Of a stretch of 64,000 bases of DNA, positions 22,601 to 33,276 are shown one piece after another (position 1 is the first letter of the stretch; every line of letters begins with the position of its first letter). Origin of the DNA: Aphrocallistes beatrix (Eukaryota > Porifera > Hexactinellida > Sceptrulophora > Aphrocallistidae); the NCBI GenBank assembly GCA_963281255.1, contig OY725496.1, positions 2,356,001-2,420,000 on the forward strand, read 5' to 3'. Below the pieces are notes generated by a model, which saw only the letters and a program-made list of their open reading frames with translations, ran no database searches and was not told where the DNA came from. A program made the translations under genes and the position numbers.

Positions 22601-23952
22601 GTGTTGCGCTGCAAATATTTTTTAGTAAGTTGGAATGGGACCTTTTTGGACTTCATTTTATCTGCAATGATTACATTCCTTTTAGTGACATTGTGCACTT
22701 CATATGGACCAAGATATTTTGGTTGTGTTTTGCTCCAGGAAGTTTTTTGTCCTTCTTGACATTCCGAATGAGTACGTTGTCCGACTCCTCAATGTTTGAC
22801 TTATGCGGAATATCAAATATTAATATTGCATGCGGGGTTGTGAATGATATCAAGTCAGATACTTACAAACTCAGCCACATCAACACTCATTTTTATTTTA
22901 TACACTGTATACTATTAGTTATTACTTGTAGTTACATGTAGTAATGCTGATGAGCTATGAACCTGTTTATTTAAAATTAATACCTATTTCGTTCAACCTT
23001 TGAATCAAAGAATAGCTTTTGACGAGCTTGATCTAGAATAATATTTTTCCGGGCAACTCGGTTGAGGTGCATATTCGCAGCTGAGCACGCCTCATGAATC
23101 CGATCTGACCATTCAACATCCATGTTGGATCGATATTTCTCAAGCTTGCTAGATAATTAAATGAATTCATTCAAGATCTGATACTAGAAAAGGGATACCA
23201 AATAATTATACAATCCACGACGTACTTTTTCAATATATTGTTATGAGATTCCACGAGTTGCTTTGAGGATGGTAAGCCGCTGTTGACCTATTGTCAATTT
23301 TTAATTATTTATGGAACTGTTGGAATTCCTACAATAGTAAAAAAGGCATAAATAATAATATGTATCATGATAATTCAATTTACTTAAAGTTAATTACCAA
23401 CCTTACTCCTGAACTCAGGACCCTGGTCGTGTTGTATTATTTGGGGGGTACCTAGTGTTAGGTAAATGTCGCGTAGTCGATTTATCACTTCACTGGAACG
23501 CTTAGACTTGAGCGGCCTTATAACTACATACTATGACAAATAGCATACCGGAACTAAGAGTAAATAGCCATATTTACTAATTGGCAAGTTGCATACTAAA
23601 TCAACACCGATATGCTACCATGGCCTTTCGGGGGTGGTATGGGCTGAAGTAAACGATTTTGGTTTGTATTCACAGCTGCTAGTTTCTGGCAATCAGCGCA
23701 ACTTTTCGTCTAAAAGATAGAAAACCTCATTGGCATACAATAATGTGGCTCTATTTTATCCGATACTACATTAGAATTAAAATATTGAAAATTATATTCG
23801 AATTGATTGAGGAATGTTAAACAATAAAAACTTAAAATTGGTATGGGGCATGAGTCTATGAACCATTTGAATATCTATTGGAAATTTGTATACTTATTAC
23901 ACAGGTTCAGACTTTAGTTAAGAGATTATACATTTAAATTTAGGGACTACTT

Positions 23953-25090
23953 ACAGTCTGTTTCATAATTATTGGTACTATTTTTAAACGATTTTTTTGA
24001 CTGATTAGATGTTGTCGATTGGCTAGTGATTAAATAAATGTAAATTTTGAATAAAGAAAAACGTTTATGAGAGAAATTAATAGTTGATCTTCTCTCCTTT
24101 GCTTTGGATGCAAAGTTTCAATCTTTTTGTCTTGGAAAATACAAAATTCCTGAGAAAATCTGGGGTGGTAAAAGTCTCCCACTCTTTCAATATGGCATCT
24201 TTTAATTCCGACAAATTGGCGAAGTGTTCTGTTGAGGGACGCTGCTTTAGTACTCCCCAGAGGTTCTCAATTAGATTAAGATCAGGGGAATTGCTTGGCC
24301 AAGCTAATTGAGCAATGTTTCTATCGGACCTCCATGCTTTACTGAGGCTTGAAGTGTGAATTGACGAGGTATCCTCCTGTAGTACCCAGCCTTCTGGATA
24401 GAAAAAACAGCTATTTCTAGCAGGCATTCATCTAGAGCAGGGCTGTCCAACTATATTTACTTCGGGCCGCAACTGCTTCATACCATTTAGTGGCGGACCG
24501 CAATACAGGGGCGTGCACTCGGGATGGATATGGATAGAGGCATTTTGGACAATTTGTATCGTGAACAATAGAAGCTAATATATATTGAAAAGAATTGATA
24601 GGACCATGGTATTAAAAACCGTATATCCCTATGTCCCTACCACTCCTAACTGGCTTACATCCGACTCAGTTTCTATAAGTGGGTAAAAAAGGGGGAGATT
24701 GAAGCAGGCAACGCGGTCCGCACAAAGCAAGGCCGCGGGCCGCCTGTTGGACAGCGCTGATCTAGAGTATCAATGTAACGACCGGAGTTAAAATTTCCTT
24801 CGAAAACCTTCAGAATAGTTGTTCCGCGAGCCGAAATGCCACCCCAGATGTGAATCTTCGGTGTGTGTTGGGGGATTTTCTGAACTGTAGTTTGTGTCTC
24901 CTTGGTCCAGAATGGAGAACAATTCCGGTTTAACCAAACTGAGCACTCACTCGTCTGTGAAGATAAATATTTCCCAATCCTAGATTATTTTTAACCCAAA
25001 CAACTCTCTTTTCGGCAGTAAAAGGTGTGATGAATGGCCCTGTTAGGTTTCCTCGATCTGAAGCCGGATTTTGAATAGTCCTTATAGAAT
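23953..25090 (-). mobile_element. Tc1-like transposon, 5'-truncated, broken transposase
   Basis: The left end TACAGTCTGTTTCATAATTA at about 23952 is a typical Tc1 terminus; the opposite end is missing. The transposase reads on the minus strand: ITPFTAEKRVVWVKNNLG, WEIFIFTDE (first catalytic Asp), WTKETQTTVQKIPQHTPKIH, IWGGISARGTTILKVFEG, then after the inserted MITE WPSNSPDLNLIENLWGVLK with the catalytic Glu, ending GEKINY near 24077. A stop follows TDE and the frame shifts just before it. The second catalytic Asp region is degraded. The N-terminal DNA-binding part is absent. Confidence 0.85.
24438..24759. mobile_element. hAT-type MITE, 322 bp
   Basis: Inverted ends CAGGGCTGTCCAAC and GTTGGACAGCGCTG lie inside an exact 8-bp target duplication ATCTAGAG (24430-24437 and 24760-24767). 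The subterminal CGGGCCGCAACTGC/GGCCGCGGGCCGCC sequence is characteristic of hAT elements. It interrupts the Tc1 transposase above and is therefore younger. Confidence 0.95.
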
Positions 25091-25594
25091 AGCTATACTT
25101 ACGTAGAGTCTAACTTTACCGCACATCCCAATCCAGTAGTATTCCCAACGGATATTGGTTAGAGTTGCGGGTATCCCAGGATGGTGTTCGTCATGATACA
25201 ACATTAAGATATCTGGCACTTCTGACTTTAGAGGATATCGCAAAAACACTTCAGTTCCTTTTGGTAACTGGACTTTCTAATAAATTATAAAATGATTGTA
25301 GTATTTTGAATTTGAATTATTTGCTTATATTGAAAAGTGTTAAAACTTGGTTATTGCAATTACTAGATACCTATAGGGTATTTATATTGATCTAGGCAAT
25401 CCAATATCTCACCTTCCCGGGAGGCTGGACGACTAGTGGTCCTAAGGTACCCAGAGAGCCCAAGTATTGCTGTGATTGATGAAAAGTGGCAGAGAGATAA
25501 TACACTCTTTTGGGCCTGATTTATCAAAGACAGCCAAAAAGGCTGTCAAAAACAACCAGAAATTCTGAATGGAAAACCTTTAAGCCATTTCGAA

Positions 25595-26064
25595 CCCCCG
25601 GGAGACAGAAAGTATATTTGGAGATGGAAACTGATTGTTTCGGTGCCTATCGAAGATTATAATTGGAAATCAGGAGAGCCATGCAATAGTTCGAGCAATA
25701 ATAGCCAGATTTATTGCAAGTGAAGGTACGACACAATTTTCTACGGAAGAATATGTCTCCATGCGCCTACCTTTTGGATGAAAAACTTACAAGCATAGAA
25801 CGTACTTGGGGAGGAGACGTGGAGATAATGGCTGCTGCTTGCATTCTCCAAGTAGATATATTCGTTGCGACCGACAATTATAGAATAGGGCAGGGTTCAT
25901 TAATTCGTGAATTGCGATGGGGTTTGCTCAGAGCTAATGCCAAATGCGATGCCTCCATCTATATTACAAACTATTCCAACCATTATGAGCCTGTCATTTC
26001 AATGATTAATTCCCCGACTCTCACCTATGGGACAACATCAAATGATATTATCAATATCGAATGA
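25595..26064 (+). pseudogene. Broken OTU-domain (deubiquitinase-like) remnant
   Basis: The sequence carries the landmarks of an OTU cysteine protease: FGDGN at the active-site loop, then a helix RAIIARFIASEG, WGGDVEIMAAACILQVDIFV (the conserved WGxxxE/AA strand), and YITNYSNHYEPV with the catalytic His near the end. OTU proteases cleave ubiquitin chains; many copies in arthropod genomes are host genes, others ride on transposons. The reading frame is not intact over the whole domain, so this copy is inactive. Its strand is opposite to the integrase fossil next door, so I cannot tie them together. Confidence 0.7.
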
Positions 26065-26069
26065 AGAAA

Positions 26070-27210
26070 AATCACTTATACTTCTCTATCGAATCATCAT
26101 CCCTGGCAACTCCCCAATTTACATTTTCCAATATAATATACGTATTAAGTTTACAAATCGACAGTAGAATTGGACTAAGTTTTGACATATAGACCTAGTT
26201 GGGCAACTAGCCAACCTGATGAGTCTTAGATAGACGAAATATCCCGTAATCTGTTACTATCCACTATTATCTCGAGGAACATGATGTACTCCTATCCTCA
26301 GTTATGTTTTTGAACAAAGAAACCAATCGATACAATCATTTCATTTATCAAAACGACATACAAACTGAAATTGTGAATAATCAGCAGCTTGTTATAACTG
26401 TTCATATTTATTCTGACTGTCTTCATTAGTGATTCCATAGTAGTATGTATTATATTCTAATCCTTTTCTATAACCTGTAAATACAGTACCTGTATATTAA
26501 TGGATCTCATTTTTCTCACAAACTTCTCTCTATTTTGATAATTAGAATAAAAGAATGTTCATTACTTTATACATACAGTTTCCGTCGTGGGAATCAAAAA
26601 TTAGTATACGTATGTAGTAGTTAGGAAACCTTTAGATATGCTTTTATATCCAGTAGATATAGTACTTCATATAATAATGCCATTAAGACCGTGGGAAATA
26701 TTAATAAATAGTAGAACTTATACATGTGCATAATTGGGGGCATTATAAACAGCAACTCATGGGTATTACTACTATATAGAACACTCCTGATATTTCCTTA
26801 GGAACCAAAGTTGCTATTTGTAAAAAACATATACAAAGAGTGCAACATGATATTGCATGATAAAACTAGTTCTATTACTCCAGAGTTATATAAATGGATC
26901 TCCGAAACCGTGGTGTTCGTAAAGCACTCGATATTATCCAAATACACTCCCTCTGTTCTTAATTACAAGAAGTGGGGATCTTGGGAATAATTTCTAGAAT
27001 TTTGTCCACAAAAATACCTAAAGTGCCATCTCATATTGGACGCACGCTTCTACAATAATTTGAATTTTTTTTTCACTTAAATTATAATCTAGAACACAAT
27101 AAAATTGCGCTTATGATAAAGTGTATCACTAATTATGTAATATTGAATTATCTGTTTGATAAATTTAGAACTACGTACATTTATACATTTCACATAACAA
27201 TTTGGACATT
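26070..27210. other. No recognisable feature
   Basis: AT-rich DNA (about 1.1 kb) with no frame, inverted ends, or similarity to other repeats here that I could see. Confidence 0.4.
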
Positions 27211-27216
27211 CAATCT

Positions 27217-27365
27217 TATGCAGAAATAGGTAAAGTATGCTCATTTCATAATGGACCACAAGGCAATTTAAGTAAGTAAACTAAATCTCGCGATTATACG
27301 AATAATCTTAGAATTCTATGCTTCAAAATCATCCATGGTTATGTATTATAAGAATCTCACGGATC
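27217..27365. repeat. Inverted copy of the segment at 16215-16400
   Basis: Reverse complements of several 16215-16400 blocks are present (CTCATTTCATAATGGACCAC, AATCATCCATGGTTATGTA). Ends not defined. Confidence 0.65.
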
Positions 27366-27384
27366 TACTACTTTGAACAAATCT

Positions 27385-28424
27385 GAAAATGTCGAATCTG
27401 ATCAAGAAATATGTGTCCAAGTGAGGCTTAGGCTAAACAACCAATACAATTAATTGTTGTGAATAATGTGTACACCAAAATTTGAAAACTTTTCATATAC
27501 CTTCTATATTCAGTCAAAACCCTACATTTAGGGGCCAAAAGAGATATCTCTATATTAAATTTCCTTGAGGTCACTCACTAATCCCGAATATTTTCAACTG
27601 ATTGTGAATAATAATTCATATTATTACTACAACTACAGAGTAAATCAATCAGTTTACATACTTACCAACCCTCCAGGGATCCCTGGACTATCCAGGGAAA
27701 TGACTTATGATCCAGAGATCCAGGGATTTAATGAAAAATCCAGGGATTTTGAGCTTTCAACTAGCCTATAATAATTTCCATTAATGGAGTATAGTTTATG
27801 GAATTTATTGTAATTTTATGTACGAATTTCAAACGCATAAGATAACATTGTATACGATATACCTTTCTATAAATAGTTTACTTGTCCTTTTGGAAATTTT
27901 TAATTACATATATTCGGCCTTTATTTAAAATCCAGGAAATTCCCTAGATATCCAGGGATTCCCTGGATCGCGAAATTCGAAATTTAACCTGTATATTGAT
28001 TCATGCCAATTTAGTTATTAAATTTAAAAATCTGATAACATCCAGGGATTTCACTCCCAAAATCCAGGGAAGTTTTCCAGGAAGGTTGGTAGGTATGAGT
28101 TTATAATGAATCACGAACTTCTAACAAGTATATTGGCAAATAAGAACAAGAGCCTACGACTTTTAGTTAAAGTAAGGATATTCGCACAATGCTACGTTAT
28201 CACATGACATTAGATTTAAAACTCAACATTCCATGGTATGTAGAGCAGTTATTATTGATGAACTGTTATGTTCCAAACTTTATTTAGATTGGACGGGAGT
28301 CTACCATTAGGATGTGCTAGCTTAAAACGAAAAAATGGGAATTTAATAGGCTGCATTTTTAAAACACAACTGAGAATCAAAAGTGGTTTGGAATGTATTT
28401 CTAAAAGGAGAAACATGCCTACGC
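27385..28424. mobile_element. Rearranged TTAA-1 fragments, split by a MITE
   Basis: 27385-27555 matches TTAA-1 in minus orientation (GTGTCCAAG..TAGGCTAAAC, AAAAGAGATATCTCT). From 27560 to 28260, with the MITE at 27657-28097 removed, it follows the plus orientation (AATTTCCTTGAGG, CTACGACTTTTAG, ACTCAACATTCCATGG). 28265-28424 returns to minus orientation (CTACCATTAGGATGTGCTAG). Some ends are missing, so this is a patchwork of at least two old copies next to the complete copy that starts at 28429. Confidence 0.7.
27657..28097. mobile_element. MITE with CCAGGGA sub-repeats, 441 bp
   Basis: Ends CATACTTACCAACCCTCCAG and CTGG..GGTTGGTAGGTATG are inverted. A 6-bp direct repeat AGTTTA flanks it (27651-27656, 28098-28103). 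The TTAA-1 sequence continues on both sides, confirming the insertion. Inside, the terminal motif TCCAGGGA recurs many times in both orientations. A relative lies at 39864-40316. Confidence 0.9.
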
Positions 28425-28428
28425 TTAA

Positions 28429-30332
28429 GGATACCGCATGCAAAAATCATATGATTTGGCTTACAGCATACGATGAAAGTGGAGCTACAAGAGATATTAA
28501 GCGTGGGCACGTATCTCCGTCTAGAAATACTTGCAAATTCCAAACCGTTTTTAATTCTCATTTCTAGTTTTTGAAATACAGTGTCTCAAAGTCTGTTTTT
28601 TTCGTTTGTCGCTAGCACATCTTAATGGTGGAAATCCGGCCACTCCAAAAACTTTTTAGGACATACCATGGAAACAAATGCTTCCAAAATCGAATCATAT
28701 ATAGTTAAATCATATTTGCCACCTCATAGGACCAATAAAAGGTAAATGACATAACCTGTAAATTTTATTGGTGTAAGAAAAAAAGTGCCAAAATACGGCA
28801 AAAAGGTCTGGTTTTAATTGGTAAATCTGGAATAAAATCACCAAGTTATAAGATCGAAAAATAGTGGTCCTATGTTCAACGCCTAATGAAATGGAACAAC
28901 TCTTAAAATTTTCAAACTTCTGTCTCAAACCAATTTTGAATTAAAAATTTGTAAAGACGGTGAATTTTGAAATTTTAAAGTCCCGAGATATAGAGATTTT
29001 AATTTTAAATGTTAAGAACAATGTAAATGAGTTATTAAAAATGAACAAAATCATTCATAGGCATTTATTCACATTTATACTGATGATTTAAGTATATTCG
29101 AACCAAAATATTTACATAAAATTGCAAAAGTACACTGAAAATCCTGAAATTTCCTTGAGGCTCCTAACCCCGAAAATTTTGAGATAATTGCGAATAATAA
29201 ATAATTCATATTCACAGCACTACGAAGTATAATCCATCAGTTTAAAATGAATAAAGAGCTTCCAAAAAGTATATTAGGAAGTTAGAGCGAAACTCGACGA
29301 CTTTTAGATTCCTAATTAGGAATTTCGAAAAATGCTATATCATCATAAGACAAAAATCTAAGACTTACATTCCATAGGATGTAATGCAGCTATTATCAAT
29401 GACTCATATATGTACCCTCATAAAAAGTATATTAGGCGGTGAGAACTAATAATTTGGACTTATATTTACAGAGATAGAGAGATCTCTCTTTTTGGACCCT
29501 AAATGGGGGTTTTCGACCGAATCTACGAGGTCCAAGGCCAGAACGTTCAAAATAATTATCAAAGGTTCTTCAATTTTTCTGACACATTATTAACGACAAT
29601 TGTATTCATCATTTAGAATAATAGCCACATTTGGATACAAATTTAATGATTAGATTCTCCATTTTCTAATATATTCAAAGTTCTCCATAGTATTTGTACT
29701 ACAATCAAATCAATGATAAGTCGAGAAATATTCATTCTTTGACAAAGGAATTTTTGAAGAACCTATATATTTTCGCATATATCCTTTTATTTAAAAATAT
29801 AATAGATTATATATCTTCAATAGTTTTTAAGATATGACATCGGCCTATTGCCCGAACTTTACCTATATAAGCTATATTTCACGAACAAATGGTCGGATCC
29901 GAACAAATTTTTTTGAAACGATCAGAATTTTATTTCTGATCCAGTGATCGCTAAATATCTGATATCAAACATGCGATTTCCCGAGCATTATATGAATGAA
30001 CTCCCTTATATAGCTATTTTGTTTGGATTTTATTTGGCCATTCTTCTAAATCTTTGTGTTATATAATCTCCTAAGGTTCCAAAACAATGTTAAGGTCCAT
30101 ATCATTAAAAAATTATCAAATAAGTTAAAAACTAATTGGTGAATGCGTCAAAAACCTCCGATAATTATTCAATTTTTAGTATCGCTAAACTTTTGGGGGT
30201 TAACTCATAAAAATCAAACTAAATACCGTCCAACTAGTACTATCAGATGCTAGACCGCTCAGTAATACAATGAAACTATCAATTAAAAATTTGGTATTTT
30301 ACGCCAGGCAAAGTTTTTCGAGGGCGGTATCC
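28429..30332 (+). mobile_element. TTAA-1 complete copy, 1904 bp
   Basis: It begins GGATACCGCATGCAAAAATC after TTAA (28425-28428) and ends TTTTTCGAGGGCGGTATCC before TTAA (30333-30336). It is collinear with 12673-14614 over its whole length. Frames are short and unlike between copies, supporting a non-coding element. Confidence 0.93.
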
Positions 30333-30441
30333 TTAACACATTATATAAGCTCTATTTTTATATAAATTTACTTGTCTTACGCACGCGGAACCCTTTATAA
30401 TTCTAAAACCAGTGATTTGCATAGGTTCCGAACGGTTGTGG

Positions 30442-30586
30442 ACATAGGCGCCGAACCCGGGGAGGCTGGGGGGTTCAAACCCCCCCTGGAATCGAAGATG
30501 GCCCATAGACACAATACAAATTTTAAGGCTGAGCCCCCCCTAGAACGCCAAAATTACACATAGATTTCGAAAAGTTCTGCGCCTCT
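30442..30586. mobile_element. hAT-type MITE, 145 bp
   Basis: Exact 8-bp target duplication GGTTGTGG (30434-30441, 30587-30594). Ends ACATAGGCGCCGAAC and GTTCTGCGCCTCT pair imperfectly. Inside are runs of C and G (GGGGGGTTCAAACCCCCC forms a local hairpin). Confidence 0.85.
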
Positions 30587-31650
30587 GGTTGTGGAAATGC
30601 TTATAGAATTTCAAAAATTACAGATCATAAAATCTAAAATCTATTTCATCAAATTCATTATTAGTTTCATTTTTGAAAATTATGATTTTTGAATAAATTG
30701 ACTTGCCTTGATATCACTATACTACATTGCTAACCAAGTAGAGCAAACAAACACCCAAGTAGAGGAAGGAAGCAGCACATTAGGTGTTATTCCACAACAA
30801 ATCGTGCGCTTTAGATAAGCATATGCTGCTCTATATAAGGACGGCCAGCATATAGTAATACTAGTACACGGATCTTAATACGTATTTCATATTAGTACCA
30901 TAGCATACTCTATATAACTATATTAGCCTCACAGTCACTAATGAATATTTGACTAAAGATGCACAAGTCGAGGTCATAATTAAATAACCACAATATTTTT
31001 CGATAATAATACATTTTATAATTATACATAAGTTTTAAACATAGCTTGATATGTATATACTACTCATAATGCAATTTTTATTCGGCTTCTATATTCTTGA
31101 TTCTTATCTAGCTTTTTTAATTCTAACCAATGAGTATTCCATTTTGAAATTCCGTGAAGCAAACTGAAGCTGAAGAAGGTCGATGCCATCTATCATGCCA
31201 GGGTATCCAGCATATTATTCCCCACACTCCGCAACCAAACGCAGTCGACTGTCTCGTGACTCAAAGGATGATGAACTGTTCAATCAAGCATTGACGCTCA
31301 GTCTGAGGTCAGAGAATGAAGAGAATGGTTCGTGGTTAAAAGCTTCCTAGATTTACAAGATAAGTTAGCCTCTCTATCTATTCCTAAAATTGATTACTTT
31401 GGTACCCAGATGAGCGTACTTTAATTTTTATGCGTCCTAATTCAGAAAATTGTAAAATTCTTGTTGATGTCTACCTATTGGTAGAATTTGATTTGTCCAA
31501 AAAAGCCTATCGTAAGGGTGAAAGGGTTAAAAACCATTTCCCAATTTTATCTAAGGGATACCCGACAACTCGAATTGATTCTGGAAAAAATTTCTAGTCC
31601 ACTATACAGGGTGTCTCAAAATTATTGCCCTATTGTAAATCTATACAATA

Positions 31651-32039
31651 TCCTTACTATTAAAACTCGATTAATCTGTGTGTATGTGTATATATATATA
31701 TATATATCTGTAACGAATTGATTGAAGAAACTGCCGGGAGCAGAAAGCTGATTTTTGGCATGTCGGTTTTTTTGGCTATGGCTCCACTAAGTTCTGAGCT
31801 CAGACGAAAATGATGACTCATCACTTTGTTATGACGTCATCATTACTCATCAAAATTTTAAAAATTGATAATTTTGGTGTTTTTTCAAGTGATATCGATT
31901 TTAAGTCTAAGATGGACATATTTAGAGATGATATCTCCCTTATAATTAACCAATGTCACCTCCAGGCGACCGAAGGGAGTCTCCGGTGGACACGAAGTGT
32001 CCGCTAGCCGCGCAGCGCAAGCAAGCAAAGCGCGCTTGT
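31651..32039 (-). repeat. GCH copy, minus orientation, inside the Tc1-like element
   Basis: It starts with the outer terminal repeat TCCTTACTATTAAAACTCG, a (TA)n tract and CTGTAACGAATTGATTGAAG, and ends with the head in reverse (GCGGACACTTCGTGTCC stem, then GCAAGCAAAGCGCGCTTGT). The outer repeat on the head side is absent. Confidence 0.9.
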
Positions 32040-32200
32040 GGATTATAAATCTTCCTCAAATCAGTATAGACTACAGTTATAGTAACTCAAGTATTGAAAT
32101 ATAACTTGAAATTTGATAACTTGAAGATTTATCTACGTATTTTGAAAATATTTACGAAATTTATTTTTTTTCTCTTGTCTTGTTTTATTGGCCGATATGG

Positions 32201-33276
32201 ATGGATGTTGACGATGGGAAGTTACAGGTCAGAAATCGCGCTATTGGGATGTTACTCGCTGGTTCTACTCAGATTTCTGTAGCAAAGGAACTTGGGAAGG
32301 ATATTAGAACAGTTTGAAGATGGTGGGCAAGATACAATTGTTCAAAAGATCTTCAGCATAGGAAGGGGGCTGGAAGGCCAAAAAAGCTGAATCGGCGGTC
32401 TAAGATCATGATCGCAAAATCTCTGGGAAAGCGACACAAATCTACGCGATTAATCGCTATACAAATTACGATGACATGTGTACCTGTCTCGAAAGACACT
32501 GTCCATCGCTATTTGAGGAAAGATTTGCAAGTTCGACCCTATAAGCGACCAAAGCAGCCCAAACTGTCCTCAAAACAGAGAGAAAACAGATTAAATTTCT
32601 GTCTGGCAAAGGAGAACTGGACTGTTGCTGACTGGAGAAACATCCTTTGGTCTGACGAGTCTTCATTTGAGCTATTTCATCCCACAAATCGTCAAAATGA
32701 CAGGATTTGGGCAAGAGATGGCTCAAATATCATCCCACAGGAAACTGTCAAATTTCCTCCGAAATTTATGGTTTGGGGGATGATGAGCTTTCGAGCGATC
32801 TCTAAATTGCACTTCATCCCTCCCAAACAAACAGTAAATACAGCCTACTATATAGATGAAATCCTGGCAAAGTCCTGTTTGGAGACTCTTCACAGAACCC
32901 GTTAAAATGGATCTGTTTTGGATAGAAAAATGCTCAAAAACATGTCAAAAGCTGTTTTATGCAGGACGGCGCCCCTGCTCACACGTCCAAAAAAACAAAA
33001 CCCAAGATTGGTGCAAGAGGAACCTAGCTAACTTTTTGGGATAAACCACAATGGCCAGGTAACTCTCCTGACTTAAACCCAATTGAGAACCTGTGGGGAT
33101 ATCTTCAGGAAGAGCTAAACAAGATGGACACCGCCAAAAGTATTTGTGACCTAAAAATACAGCTCGAATCGGCCTGGTCATCCATAAAACCAAATTATCT
33201 ACAAGCTCTGATAGATGGAATGCCCGAGAGGGTAAAATCTTGTATTAAACTAGATGGAAATTATATATCCAAATGA
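32201..33276 (+). pseudogene. Tc1-family (DD34E) transposase, few breaks
   Basis: It begins MDVDDGKLQVRNRAIGMLLA, a helix-turn-helix of the paired-type DNA-binding domain (GSTQISVAKELGKDIRTV), then GAGRPKKLNRRSK (GRPK linker). The catalytic core follows: LWSDESSFELF (first Asp), VFMQDGAPAHTSKKTK (second Asp), WPGNSPDLNPIENLWGYL (Glu), ending KSCIKLDGNYISK. The length of about 355 codons fits the family. An in-frame TGA sits in the second helix-turn-helix region near 32312, a TAA at about 32903 separates the first Asp from the second, and a small frame change lies near 33000. All catalytic residues survive, so it decayed fairly recently. Confidence 0.88.

Larger units (their letters stand above)
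22640..25285 (-). mobile_element. Integrase-bearing element fossil (gypsy/Ginger/KRBA2-like), interrupted
   Basis: Reading on the minus strand: an H2C2-type zinc-binding part (DEHHPGIPATLTNIRWEYYW, 25100-25280), a following CADCQKLAAVNTNQNR block and a core beginning PKGPWKHIGVDL (about 23600-23720), a second core part with IQHDQGPEFRSKV (23405-23520), and a C-terminal part (22650-23110). A Tc1 transposon (23953-25090) sits between the zinc-binding part and the core. These proteins resemble integrases of gypsy elements and the related Ginger DNA transposons; no LTRs or inverted ends were found to decide between them. Broken in several places and old. Confidence 0.75.
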
